Origin: Neoceratodus forsteri
Lineage: Eukaryota; Chordata; Ceratodontiformes; Ceratodontidae
Direction of reading: 5' to 3'
NCBI GenBank assembly: GCA_016271365.2
Contig: JADMNL010000022.1
Location: 224,168,501-224,232,500, forward strand
DNA length: 64,000 bases
This document shows, piece by piece, positions 22,488 through 33,430 of this stretch. The translations under genes were made by a program, and so were the position numbers. Position 1 is the first letter of the stretch. The number at the start of each line of letters is the position of its first letter. The notes under the pieces were generated by a model. The model saw only the letters and a program-made list of their open reading frames with translations, had not been told where the DNA came from and did not search any database.

Positions 22488-23131
22488 CTAAAAAAATGTG
22501 TTATTCCCTCCCTTTATCTGTGACACTATCCTCACCTCTTTAGTTGCCTTTGCGCACCTGATTACCTTCCTTTCTAGCCTCCTCATTTCCCTATAAACCT
22601 CCTTATCCTCATAGTTCTGAGTTCTTTTGTATGACTTGAATGCCCTCCTCCTACCCCCAACCACCTTGGCCACATCCTTTCTGAACCAAAAGGGTCTCCT
22701 GCTCCTTGTTCCTTTGCTTTCCATCCTAACACACATAAAGGTGACCTCCTTCACTCTATCTTTGATAGCCCTTTCACTTTGCTTATTTCTCCCATGGCTT
22801 CCAGTGCCTCTCCCACTGTCTGCCTCATCCTACCAAAGTCCGGGCTTATGAAGTTCAGTACAGCTGTGCTGGTTCAACATCCCTCCCTACCTGCCTTAAC
22901 CCTGAAACTGATGGTTCTGTTATCACTGTTCCCTAATTTTTCTCCCACTTTGACCCCTTCTATACTCTCCTCATCTGTCAGGATCACATCTAGCAGGGTA
23001 CACCCTCTAGTCAGGTCCTGGACCAGGTGCTGGAGGAACATCCCCTGTAATGCCTCCAGGATCCCCCTACTCCTGGCTGACATCACATCTGGGATGGCCC
23101 AATCTATGTCCGGGACATTTAAGCCACCCAC
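22488..23131 (-). pseudogene. CR1 endonuclease C-terminal part and linker (unit 1)
   Basis: The frame 23,131-22,874 begins GGLNVPDIDWAIPD, the GDLN motif with Asp replaced by Gly. It continues to GNSDNRTISF, where the SDH catalytic His reads Asn. The linker (22,754-22,488) has RRPFWFRKDVAKVV. Both catalytic positions are changed, in addition to truncation. Confidence 0.75.
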
Positions 23132-23994
23132 CAGTAGTGATTCCCCTTTTAAAGCTACCCTTGCAATGCCTCATTCTGTTCATCTCCCTGGCTGGAGGTC
23201 TGTACAGAACATCAAGTCTTAAGGATTCTCTTGTCTTTCTGCCTAGTATGACCCAGAGGAGTTCAGTGTCCTTCTACTTTCCCTCTGTTGCCTTAATGTA
23301 TTCCCTAACATATATAGCACTTTATACAGTAATTTCTTGTTTCTTTTCAGATATTCTTGGCAATTATTTGTTCCATTCTCCTGCTGTAGGCAGTTGTTTA
23401 AGAACTGATCTTACAGAACAGATTTTTAGGGCGAGAATTATTATTGTATTTAACTGAAACATCTACTGCAGCCAGCTGAATTAAAATACCTGTGGTGCAA
23501 GACTGTTTATTTTCCTGTGCCAAAGTTCTACCCTACATTGTGTATTACTGTCTAAACAGGAGCTCCTGGTTACCGGAGCACTTGAAATTGCCATCAGCTG
23601 TTTCATCTCATTCATCTGCAGTGGAGGAGGGGCAGAAACACTAGAAAAGGCTCACACTGGTACTGTACGAGTACAGTAGCGTGAGCGCCACTCGGAAGAG
23701 AAATTCCAACAAATATAAATTGTCTTGCATCTATGAGATATTTTCTACAGGGTCTGGCACAAGTTTGAATTGAAGTAAACAATTCTCCCATGCTACACTA
23801 GTTTAAAGTATATTTAGGTAGATAACGCTATATAGTTTGAGTGTATTTGATTTAAGATTTTAATTTAAGCAACTTCTAATACAATTAGGTTGTTTGTTTA
23901 TTAATAAATATCATATGTCCTATTATAGTATATAGGAGTTGAATTTTATGATAAGTGAAGGTTTGGGGTAAAAGTTGAGATTATTGCTTATAGA

Positions 23995-24384
23995 ACTGCA
24001 GCCTGTAAAGGGGATTTCACCCTGGACAGTATCAATGAATTACCAAAATTAATGGCACAGTTCAATATTTAAAATTGAGTGCACTGATTTGTAGCTATTA
24101 CATAACCAGCTTGCTGACAATTGGATTTTCGCTTACCCTTACTATTTAGTAGTATAATATAAAGTTAAAATTTATTTTATTGTATAGGATAAGGTGTTTT
24201 AATTTTGCCCTGGATAGCATAAATGAATCACTAACAATTAGGGGCATGGTTTTTACATTTAAAATTGAATGCACTGATTTGTCGTTGTTATACAATCAGC
24301 TTGTTGATAATTAGATTTCTATTTACCCTTACCATCCGGTAGTATAATATAAAGTTAGAAATTATCTTATTGTACAGGATAAAG
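23995..24384 (+). repeat. Two 190-bp tandem monomers at the LINE 5' end
   Basis: The words TTTAAAATTGA.TGCACTGA (24,068 and 24,258) and GTAGTATAATATAAAGTT (24,150 and 24,340) recur at an exact 190-bp offset. The two monomers are about 80-85 percent alike by eye. Monomers in this place act as promoters in some LINEs; that role here is inference. Confidence 0.75.
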
Positions 24385-24758
24385 CTGTTTTAATGTTGTG
24401 AGGGGCATATTGTCCTAATTAAGTAAACATGAAGATTTTACAAAGGCTGGGATTCTATGTTTACATTACACTTGCACTGTAAGTAAAATGGACTGGTTCA
24501 GATTTAATACAAAATCCCGCTGTGATAGCATTACAATTAAAAACTATGAATGTGGGAAATGCTAAAATTGGAGATTCGATCACACAGTTAGCATGTAATA
24601 GAATGAATGCATTTGGGAAAATGCGCTTTAGTTTGAAGGGTCAGGGAGATGTTTTCCTTTCGGCATGTCCCCCCCTTAGCAAACTTAAATTGTTTGATTA
24701 TTATACTGACTTTGGGTGGAGGCGTTGAAAGAAATCCAAGTCCTTAAGTAAAATAATA

Positions 24759-25440
24759 TTGATTTGTGATAATGATAGGAGTGTAAAAACAAAAATTGAT
24801 TTACTAAGGACCTGGATATTATCTGCATCCCCAGATTTAGTTTCTCTCACTGAAACTTGGTTAACCCCGCAGACTGGAAAACAGGAGTTAGAAATGGAAG
24901 GTTTTTCAAGGTTCAGGTGGGCTAGAAAGGGTAAACGTAGGGGGGATTCTCCTTTATGTGGGCTAGGATTTGGGACAATCTATAGGAATTTATTCTGGGG
25001 TAGTTGGTTTAATCGATTGCTTGTTGGTTGAGAATATGGAATTTGATCTGATAGTTGGGGTAATTTATGCACCACCTAAAACAAAAGTAAGTGATTATGA
25101 GCAATTAGTTTTGAAGATACAGGAAAAGTCCATGGGAAAAGAATTGATTTTAACAGGAGATGTTAATGCCCCATGGGGCAAAAGTAGGGCTAACACTCTA
25201 GAGTGCAGTTTTAAACCTTTGGCAGTAATTCAATTAGTTACTCAATCTACCAGGAAGACACACCCACAACATCCTGGGAACATACTGGATTTGATCTTTG
25301 CTACAACTAAGGTTAACCCTCAGCTAATTTTAGTAAATCAACCCATATTGGGAGATCATTGTTCTCTAAGAAGTGAATTTAATTTGGATAGTGGATATAT
25401 TCAAATACCCAATGAAACAGCCCAAAAAATAAAAAAATAA
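24759..25440 (+). pseudogene. LINE endonuclease domain, frameshifted
   Basis: The first frame (24,759-25,031) has NDRSVKTKIDLL and SLTETWLTP (catalytic Glu). After a frameshift near 25,000 the second frame (24,970-25,440) has LIVGVIYAPP, LTGDVNAPWG (Asp/Asn), NILDLIFAT and LGDHCSLRSEF, where the usual SDH is GDH. Motif order fits the retrotransposon endonuclease family. Confidence 0.8.
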
Positions 25441-26059
25441 ATCTTTTAAGGGTTATAATAAAGAGCTTTTTATAGCCAAACTAATGGAGGTAAAATGGGA
25501 TAGATTATTCCTAATGCCTTCTTTAGTCTTGGCAATACAATAATTCACAAACTGGTATAGAGTAGCCTGTGACAAACTAGCTCCTTCTGAGTACAAAATG
25601 CAAAGGAAAAATCATGTTGCACGGGTTTCAGAAAAATTAAAAAAGCAGATAAGAATTAAATCTAGACTTTGGAAGAAAGCAAATAGAACCTTGGATCCTT
25701 TGGATTGGGCAAATTATAAATCAGTTAGAAATTCTTTAAGATAAAAAATTAGAAAGGCTAAACAAGCCTATTATAAAATCAAGATAAATGAAACCTCCAA
25801 ATCTAAACAGTATTGGTCCTTGTTAAAATCTTTTGAGGTCCCTGATCTTCAGAGACCTAAAATTCAAATGATTAAGAATGGTCTCTGTCAGACTTCAATT
25901 AAGTCAGTGAATATACTTAATGAGTATTTTGCAACCCTCCCAGATATTCCAATTCATACTCCCAGTGAGAAGAAAGTCACACTCTAATAATGGTTCTTTA
26001 CCTTTAAATATTCCCAAGTTTAGATTTAGGTGTGTCTCCTGTAAATAAGTAAAAGATAA

Positions 26060-27438
26060 AATTAAGAAATTAAACCCACATAAAGCATTTGGTCTAGATG
26101 GAATTGCGAATAGGTTTCTCAGAGATTCAATCAGTGTGATTGCACCTATCCTGACAAAACTGTTTAATTGGAGTCTGACAGAAGGAATTTTTCCTAAAAT
26201 GTGGAAGAAAGCAAAAAATATTCAAATTTTTAAATCTGGTTTGCCATCTGAACCCACAAATTATAGGCCTATTGCCCTGCTTTCCGTGGTGTCAAAGATC
26301 TTGGAACGGTTGGTACAGCAACAGCTTGGACAGTATCTTGAACAGAATTCCTTGCTTTCTGCTTACCATTCAGGTTTCAGGAAGAACCATTCCACGGGCA
26401 CCACACTCGCCGACCAGGTGGATTTGATTGCATCCCAACTGAAGGGAGGTAGGTCGGTGGGTGCGGTGTTGGTGGACCTTTCCAAGGCCTTCAACACCGT
26501 CGATCATGGCCTGCTGTGTGACAGACTTGCAGAAGCAGGCCTGTCAACAGAAGTGGTGGGATCGTTTTCATTCTATCTACAGGACTGCTCTCAGCAGGTT
26601 TGTGTGGACAGTCTCCTCTCTGGCAGTGTTTCTGGTCAGAGGGGTGTACCCCAAGACTCAATTTTGGGGCCAACTTTATTTTTGATATACATAAATGGAG
26701 TAGTGGAAGTTGCAAAAAATTCTAATCTTAGGCTTTAATGCTGATGACACCATTTTGGCTGCAAATGGCTTGAATATGGACCAAATGGAAAGAAATCTCC
26801 AAGGGGATTTTTCTAGCACTTTGTACTTGGATTAAGGAATCGGGTTTGGTTATGAATTATAAAAAAAAAAATCAATGTTTTTTAGTAAAAAAAAAAAGGA
26901 AACATTACTGCTGCCCCTTATATTAAAATCATGACTGATAATGGTGATAGAATATCTCAATATACAATATATAGATATTTGGGTGTCTGGTTGGATGAGA
27001 GTCTGATTTTTGACTATCATATAGAAGATACCATAAATAAGATAAATATGCAATTGGGAGTGTTTAGGTGCTCAAAATCATGTTTGAATAAGCAAATGAG
27101 ACTGGCAGTTGTAAATCAACTTCTACTTCCAGTCATGGACTATGGAAGTCACGTATCTGATTTCAACTCATAAGAAAAGCCTGGCAAAAGTTGACACAAT
27201 GTACAATAGACTTGCAAGGTTTATATTGGGAAAAGGAATAGGTCTACATCACTGTACTTTGTTTAGTGATCTTGGATGGTTAACCCCAACTTTAAATAGG
27301 AAGTTGCAATGGTCAAATTTAGCTCATAAAGTTTTACATACGAAAAGGCCAATTTACTTATTTGAAAAATTAGAAAAATACAACATCACCATAATTTATG
27401 CCAGACACCCTTACAAGGATTTATTCCTCCAAAATTAA
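26060..27438 (+). pseudogene. LINE reverse transcriptase, frameshifted
   Basis: The frame 26,136-26,738 has NYRPIALLSVVSKILE, SGFRKNHSTGTTL, VGAVLVDLSKAFNTVDH (catalytic Asp) and RGVPQDSILGPTLFLIYIN. The catalytic NADDT box (26,739-26,753) lies just past a frameshift. The thumb follows at 26,931-27,173 (YLGVWLDESLIFDYHI) and 27,142-27,438. Upstream, 26,060-26,110 gives KPHKAFGLDGI, the N-terminal motif. Confidence 0.82.
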
Positions 27439-27779
27439 TAAATAAATATAGCTCTATGCATTTCCTAGCTATTATGTTTCGAATATGGAATTCAATAAAT
27501 AAAGAATCCATAGTTAATCAGATTGATGCTAAATTATTTATGAAGGAGTTAAAACATGAATTGAAGGTACGTTGTATGTACAATGATTAGAATGTAGATA
27601 TAATGTTGATGTAAATGATGTTATATGATATTTGTTACACCTGTTATTGTCTTTGTACTTTATGTTATACTGAAAATGAACAGGAGCATCTATAATATAG
27701 GACTTGTCCTAAAGATGTTTTATACCAGCTTGTCCTGTATAAAAATAAAGATTTTTACTACTGCTACTACTACTACTAT

Positions 27780-28481
27780 CCAACCACTTTGTATCACATC
27801 ACGTACTTTCTAATTGGCAATATGTGCACGGTACACTACTTACAGTGTTCTGCCAGTAAATCAGTTGTCCATCTGATACAAAAGAAACAACCAGTAATGT
27901 ATTTTGGTGCTTCTAGATTCAGTGCATCATTTTCAAATGCACATATTTTGAGTAGTTAATTATTATTGCAACTGCATTTCTATTCCCATGACAGTACAGT
28001 ATGCATTATCTGGCATTACACAACTTTTTGACATGAACTGCCTAAAACTTCAGCATGCACAGACTAAAATAGTCAGCACTGAGGAAGTGCTGTTTAGTTG
28101 CTAGAGCACACACAGGGGATCCAAGACCCAAGACACCGATGTTTATATCTCACCACAATCACTGATCGGCTGTGTGAGCCTGTGAGAGTCATATGACCTC
28201 TCAGTGGTTCAGTCGGCCTGGCTGTGATGGATGTCATTGCACGCCACACCTCAAGAGAACCAGAACATTGGCAGCTTGCTGGCAGCTGGATAATGGTGGG
28301 GTCCTGCAAGGTCCTGCTCCCTGACCAGCTGGGCTCACCAGCCTGAAATGGATCCAGTCCCGGGGGGGGCAAGCCTTGGGGGAAAACAGCTTACGGTCAA
28401 GCCCAGTGGACACTGAGGGATGGGACTGAGGGACCTTCCTGAATGAGGGCTGACAGGGTGTAGAAACAAAAATAAAATAGT
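27780..28481. other. Duplicated spacer, no gene
   Basis: This matches unit 2 (about 51,190-52,107) apart from a SINE there. It includes a MIR-like phrase around 28,140-28,215 (CTGTGTGAGCCTGTGAG...ATGACCTCTCAGT). No exon is recognised. Confidence 0.5.
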
Positions 28482-29274
28482 GGGCCCAATTCAGAAAATC
28501 AGATTTGATGCAAGTGACACATTGCACCAAATAATTGAGCCACCCACAATTCAGGAAAGCAAGCTACAGCAATGTCAGGTCCACTTGTGGCAGACAGGGT
28601 CTGTGCCAGCCCTGTGCCATTTCTGAGGGTGCACCATGGTGCTATGGGGCTAGCTGCAGACACAAGCTGCAGTATACCCTTCAGAGGGATTCAGTAAACC
28701 CCCACAAAGGGTGCATGGGCCATGACAGTTAGACCAGCCAAGGCTGGTCTAGTGGGTGGTGCACCACCACTGGAACTGTCACTGTGTGGGATGGACCATG
28801 TTCCACCACCCACCTGTGGTATCCCATGCCTCCACAGCACCTGGAGACATCTGGAATGTGGTGCCTGCAGGACCACACCCCATGGTGTCTGGCATGTGGT
28901 GCACCCCCGGGAAACCACAGGCATGGCAGCAGCCATGCAGTGTCCCCATCAAGGAGCTGTTGCCACCCCCCCACCTATGTGTCCTCTCCCTGTCCCCTTA
29001 AGCCCCTGGTGCTGGCCAAACAACTCCATCAGCCTCCAGGTGGGTCTCCAGCACTGGGCACCAATGTTGATCAACCTTGCCACAGCTTGTGGCACACATA
29101 TCCCATGCACCTTGCCTTTGCACATGGCAACATGTGCTACAAGCTGTGGGATGGTGCAAGGACCCCCTACTGATAGTGAATCTGGTGCAGGATCCCAGGC
29201 ACATCACTGATTGGCACAAGCTGCTGTTTGCTGCAGCCTGTGCTGATCAAATCAGGCCTTTCTGAATTGGGCCC
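28482..29274. mobile_element. 793-bp inverted-repeat DNA element, unit 1 copy
   Basis: The ends are GGGCCCAATTCAGAAA and the exact reverse CTGAATTGGGCCC preceded by TTT, followed inward by ATCAGATTTGAT and ATCAAATCAGG. Both sides are flanked by AGT, a 3-bp target duplication. Three-base duplications and GGGCCC-type ends suggest the PIF/Harbinger superfamily. Open frames inside are His/Cys/Pro-rich and match no transposase. The unit 2 copy has exactly the same length. Confidence 0.8.
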
Positions 29275-29507
29275 AGTATCTTTTAAAAAATAAACTCCTA
29301 AACCTAACTGAATGGTAACCATTTAGTTATAGTCTGCTCTTTTTTATTTGCCAGAAATATGTTTTCTAGGCACCCCAAAATCCATGCTGGCCAGCTTAGT
29401 GAGATGAGGCATTAACCTGTGTACTCTGTTTGAGAACAGCGAGACTTTCATGAGTTCTGAAGCTGCAGATGGAACTCATGCTGTGGGCTGCACTGAGAGC
29501 AATGAGC

Positions 29508-30215
29508 TACCATTTCCCTGGTGCCCAGTGGTGCCCTCCCACCCACTGCCTTCACCTTTTGTATATAATGTTTTCCTGCTCTCTAGTTACTACCCCACCC
29601 TCCAATGGTAATCCACTTATGTATATAATATTTTCCTGGTGTTTAGTGGCACCATCTACCCTCCATTTGCCATTCCCATATTTGTTTAATGTTTCCCTGG
29701 TGTCTAGTGGCAGTCCTATCCCACAATCTCCATCCCTGTATTTGTATGGTTTTTCCCTGGTGTCTAGTGGCACCCCTACCCTACAATCACTATCCCTGTA
29801 TTTGTATAGTATTTCCCTGGTGTCTAGTGGCACCCCCTATCATCCAATTGCTGACCCTTATTTGCATAATGTTTCTCTGGTGTCTAGTGCACTTCCCACC
29901 CCCCATTGTTGTCTCCATATTTGTATAATGTCTCCCTAGTGTCTATTGCACTCATACTCTCTGATTGCTATCCCCCTATTTTTATGATGTTTCCCTGGTG
30001 TGCAGTGGCATCCCTCACCATTTGGTTGCAGTCCCCATATTTGTATAGTGTTTTCCTAGTGTCTAGTGGCATCCCCTACCCTCTGATTGCCATCTCTATA
30101 ATTGTATAATGTTTCACTGGTGTCTAGTTGCACCCCCCACCCTCCGATTGCTGTCCAGTAATGCTGTAATGTTTCCCAGTTGCATAGTGGCATCCCCTAC
30201 CCTCCGATCACCATC
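29508..30215 (+). repeat. 60-bp minisatellite, about 12 copies (unit 1)
   Basis: The phrase TTCCCTGGTGTCTAGTGGCA recurs with an exact 60-base offset over much of the block (for example at 29,693, 29,753 and 29,813), followed each time by CCCTACC..CAATC and TTTGTATAATG-like text. The end copies are more diverged. Chance open frames follow the period and are not genes. Confidence 0.9.
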
Positions 30216-30460
30216 CCCTTATTAGTTTTACAAATCTGACACCTGCCACCCCAACCTCCCAATCAACAGTCACCACATGACACCCCCACTACAACCCCGC
30301 ACATCCTCACTCACCCAAACAGGTCCCAGGGCAAACATCCAATCTCTGATCGAAGACATGTCTTGCTGCTGGAACCGCCGACTGAAATAAAAGAAACCAA
30401 AGTGAGTGTAGTTCAATATATTTTAGTGGGGTTTTAAACTTTGGTGCATAACCTTGTCAT

Positions 30461-30675
30461 TTTTGCATATCTTGGCCTCACATTTTCAACATAATCTTTT
30501 TAGGACCCCACCTCATAAACAATGGCAGTGGAATTATGCAAATGAGGCCTAAAACATGATTTCATGGACATGTTGCAAAATCACTGGGCATGATTTGAAG
30601 ATTTTTACTGCCTTGTTCATGAGGTGAGGTCATAAGAAGGCTATGTTGAAAATTTGGGGTCAAAATATTAAAAAA
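30461..30675. repeat. Palindrome, arms about 65 bp (unit 1)
   Basis: The left arm TTTTGCATATCTTGGCCTCA...ACCCCACCTCAT is mirrored on the right by ATGAGGTGAGGTCATAAGAAGG...GGGGTCAAAATATT. A weaker palindrome with the same motif pair follows at about 30,715-30,950. Confidence 0.7.
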
Positions 30676-31908
30676 TGGCAAAGTTATGCATGTATATTGA
30701 ACATTTTCTATGCTTGTTGGTCACTTTTGTAATTTTAAACATTTTTGAACACATACTTTCAGCATAGCAATTTTTCACACCTCCTCATGATTGTGACAGC
30801 TGTCCAAAATGTGTTTTCGCACCTGTGGTGCTGAATGATGTTTTAGTGGTGTGGAATGACATTTTTGCAGAGATTTGAAATTGTCACCTAGGGAGATCAT
30901 GAGGTGAAGACTATACTGGAAATCTGGTGTACAAATATGGCAAAATGCCCAGGTTCTTACTGAAATCTAGGTTTAGTAGTTGCTGTATTAGTCCTTGCAA
31001 GAATAGATCCAGAAGCAAATGATTTGATACCTTTTAATGGACCAACATAGATGTAACAACAAGAACAAAGTGCTCTAGCTTTTGGACCAACCAGTCCTTC
31101 TTCAGAAGCTCATTGCAGTTGTTTAGAAAATACAATACTTATAACAGCTAGATAATGCAGAGAAAAACAGAAAAAAATCCCCATTGGTTTAAAATACTCA
31201 TTTAAAAAAAATAAAAACGAAGATGATGTCAGAGAAGTTTAACAATACCATACTGCCTTCAGCCAGGAGGAACCCTGGGGTCAAAGGTGCTTGGTGGAAC
31301 ACACATACAAAGAATCCCACTGCATATAAATTTAATTGACATAAGATAACACTGCTGAAGCAGATAACTCCTAAATCAAGCTATGAGTGTCACAGTTTGT
31401 ATAAGGATGTGATTACTGAAAGGCAACCCCCACCCAGATTAAAGACAAACTAAGATTGTTATAGGGTCAATGCAGTTTCAATGTCTGCATTATAGACAAG
31501 AATTTACCAGTAAAGTTGTCTTAAAAACAACAGTGCTCACTGTGTGATGTGTTAAACCTAGCTGGACCTGTCACCCAGCTGTACTCTCAAGCTAGATATA
31601 AGACCCAAGAAATTTCAAAAACCTCAGGACTATATAAATGGTAATTAAATATAAATTGACAATATTAGTGTCAAACAAAAAACTCTAGTCAAAGAACCTC
31701 AAGGAATTAAGACCATGTAGCCTGATATGTACTGATGTCAATATACACTGGGAATGTAACAACTTGATGTACCACAAGTGTCTAAGGAATCTGAAAAAGA
31801 GATAAAAATGTAATTTCTCTCCTCCTCTTCATACAAATAATACATCCTAACCCACCCCACATCACCATAATGTGGGTGGGGGAGATACATAGCTTTAAGG
31901 AGATGTTG

Positions 31909-32017
31909 TCTCTCTTTCTCTCTCCACCCTTTCTCTCTCTCTCTCTCTCTCTCTCCCCCTCCCACAGACACACACACACAGACACACACACACACACACA
32001 CACGCTCTCTCTCTCTC
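31909..32017 (+). repeat. (CT)n-(CA)n-(CT)n microsatellite
   Basis: Long CT runs are followed by about 16 CA units with GA interruptions and then CTCTCTCTCT. It lies within the Penelope-like insertion, so it arose in the element after insertion or came with it. Confidence 0.9.
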
Positions 32018-32717
32018 CTAGTGAACCTTTATTTACTTCAGTCACTGCAATTGTTCCCCAAAGGAATTCAACTTGTCATGAAATCCTGAGTAAAAGGGCT
32101 TATGTCTCCTAATACGTACAGAGCAAAAATGTGACACTATTTAACCGTATTACTATCTGCATAGTAACATTTCCAAGGATTCTGGATAGAACTACCATGA
32201 AATAAACCTGCCACCCTCCCCAGGATAAGGTAACTAGAAGTAAATATAAAGTATGTGTGTAAGACCAGAGGTCTAACATACCTGCATATCCACAAATTAC
32301 TACAATATTAGCCTAATGTAAAAAGATCTGTGCAGGACCCCCATGCAAATGAGATCACACACCCCAATATGTACAGAGTTACAAAAATTATATGTGACAG
32401 TATATGATAACACTTCTGTATGTACAGTAGCAGGCTAGGTAATCTGAATAGGGTGCAATGGAATCAATCACACCCCCAGGCAAAGATAAAAAGTAAGGAG
32501 GAATTAATATTCATTATGTGTGTGAAGTAAGAATAGTAACACATTATAACTCCATATATCTAAATCAAGACCTACCTCAATGTGACAGCAAGCCCCACAT
32601 TGATATCACATACCTCACAACACATACCCACACACATACATACACACACGCACCCACATCCCACACATGCTGAAGTCCTATAATATGTCAGTCTGAAGAA
32701 GAAGAGGTCTGTGGATG

Positions 32718-33040
32718 TTAGTTTCTGTAGTGTCCCATAAAACCAAGATCAACATTCATCCCATCTGCTACCATATTGAGATGTAAAATAAGTTTAATCT
32801 CAAAAGCTCGTCTCTGTTGTGTGTTTTTGAGATTTCCTTTTAAGACCATTACTGACATATCTGAGATTGAGTGGTCAGGCTGGGACAAGTGGTGCCCCAC
32901 TGGTTTTTCAGTCTTCTTTGCTGTAATAGTATGTCTGTGCGAGTTTATCCTAGTGCGGAGCTGTTGGCGTGTCTCTCCAGCATAACCTGTTTGTGGACAT
33001 CTCTTGCACTGAATGAAATAGACAACATGTCGTGACTTAT
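32718..33040 (-). pseudogene. GIY-YIG endonuclease region of a Penelope-like element
   Basis: The minus-strand frame reads HVVYFIQCKRC (the GIY strand with the added Cys pair), then TGYAGETRQQLRTRINSHR (the YIG block with catalytic Arg and His), then GHHLSQPDHS (the HF-like block) and QRRAFEIKLI, which ends with the conserved Glu-bearing helix. This order is that of the C-terminal nuclease of Penelope-like retroelements. An upstream ATG lies in the flanking target sequence, so the frame has no start of its own. The fragment has 107 residues and no polymerase. Confidence 0.85.
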
Positions 33041-33094
33041 AGGTTCTTACTGAACATTGCAAGATTTCAACATTCACTCATAAGTTCACTAATT

Positions 33095-33310
33095 TTCAGT
33101 ATTTTAACTCCAAACTTTCAACATGCCCATTTTTCCACAGCACCTCATAAACATGACATGTATCATTTTTTAAATCCTGGCCAAGATGTGTTCTCACATT
33201 TGTGGTGTGAAAAGACATTTCTACCCAGTATACTATAAATGATAAATGTCATGTTTGTGAGGGTAATCATAAAAGGCTGTCTTGAAAATTTGGGGTCAAA
33301 ATTTAAAAAG
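33095..33310. repeat. Palindrome sharing the motif of the upstream ones (unit 1)
   Basis: The left arm ATTTTAACTCCAAACTTTCA...CACCTCATAAACATGACA is mirrored by ATGTCATGTTTGTGAGGG...TTTGGGGTCAAAAT. The same motif pair forms the palindromes before the Penelope-like insertion. Confidence 0.65.
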
Positions 33311-33425
33311 AGAATGAAAGTATGAAGAGTGAAGAGTGAATGTGTAAAGAGTGAATGTGTGAAGGGTGAATGTGTACTGAATGTGTGAAGAGTAAATGGG
33401 TATAGAGAATGTGTAGAGTGAATGT
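33310..33425 (+). repeat. Short tandem repeat, about 16-bp unit
   Basis: The word GAGTGAATGTGTGAAG or close variants recur about seven times. The unit 2 counterpart is 54,840-54,950 with fewer copies. Confidence 0.75.
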
Positions 33426-33430
33426 ATCAG

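Larger units (their letters stand above)
20635..23315 (-). mobile_element. CR1 LINE, unit 1 copy, 5' truncated and decayed
   Basis: The left (3') border is CATAGAAATTGACATCAG, the CR1 tail also seen at 2,373 and 48,424. Decayed ORF2 pieces follow to the right: polymerase (21,369-22,250), a linker (22,488-22,754) and endonuclease (22,874-23,131). Unit 2 has the same copy at 48,424-51,060, so it inserted before duplication. It sits directly upstream of the V promoter. The right border is approximate. Confidence 0.82.
23432..27779 (+). mobile_element. L2/CR1-group LINE, about 4.35 kb, unit 1 only
   Basis: Unit 2 runs from AAGAATTTTTACC straight to ACCATTTTGTATCAC at about 51,190, while unit 1 has this insertion between the same flanks. 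It contains a 5' region with tandem monomers, an endonuclease, a reverse transcriptase and a 3' end AATAAAGATTTTTAC followed by TACTAC-type triplets. Such short-repeat tails are usual in the L2/CR1 group. Frameshifts break both domains. It looks full length. Confidence 0.85.
30965..33040 (-). mobile_element. Penelope-like element, 5' truncated, unit 1 only
   Basis: It is flanked by a perfect 14-bp duplication AGGTTCTTACTGAA (30,951-30,964 and 33,041-33,054). Unit 2 has a single copy of that word at 54,594-54,607. The right part encodes, on the minus strand, a GIY-YIG endonuclease region. The left part (3' end on the minus strand) has the CTGAAGAAGGACTGGTTGGT and AAAGCTAGAGCAC phrases commonly seen in Penelope-like tails. 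The reverse transcriptase has been lost by 5' truncation. Confidence 0.85.

Noticed and set aside
28691..29265. Overlapping His/Cys/Pro-rich frames on both strands as genes
   Set aside because: They lie inside the 793-bp inverted-repeat element, overlap in many frames and show no domain; composition explains them.
29469..30109. Repetitive Val-Ser-Ser/Pro frames as a repeat protein
   Set aside because: They follow the 60-bp minisatellite period (20 codons), which keeps any open frame open; no start, signal or conservation between units.
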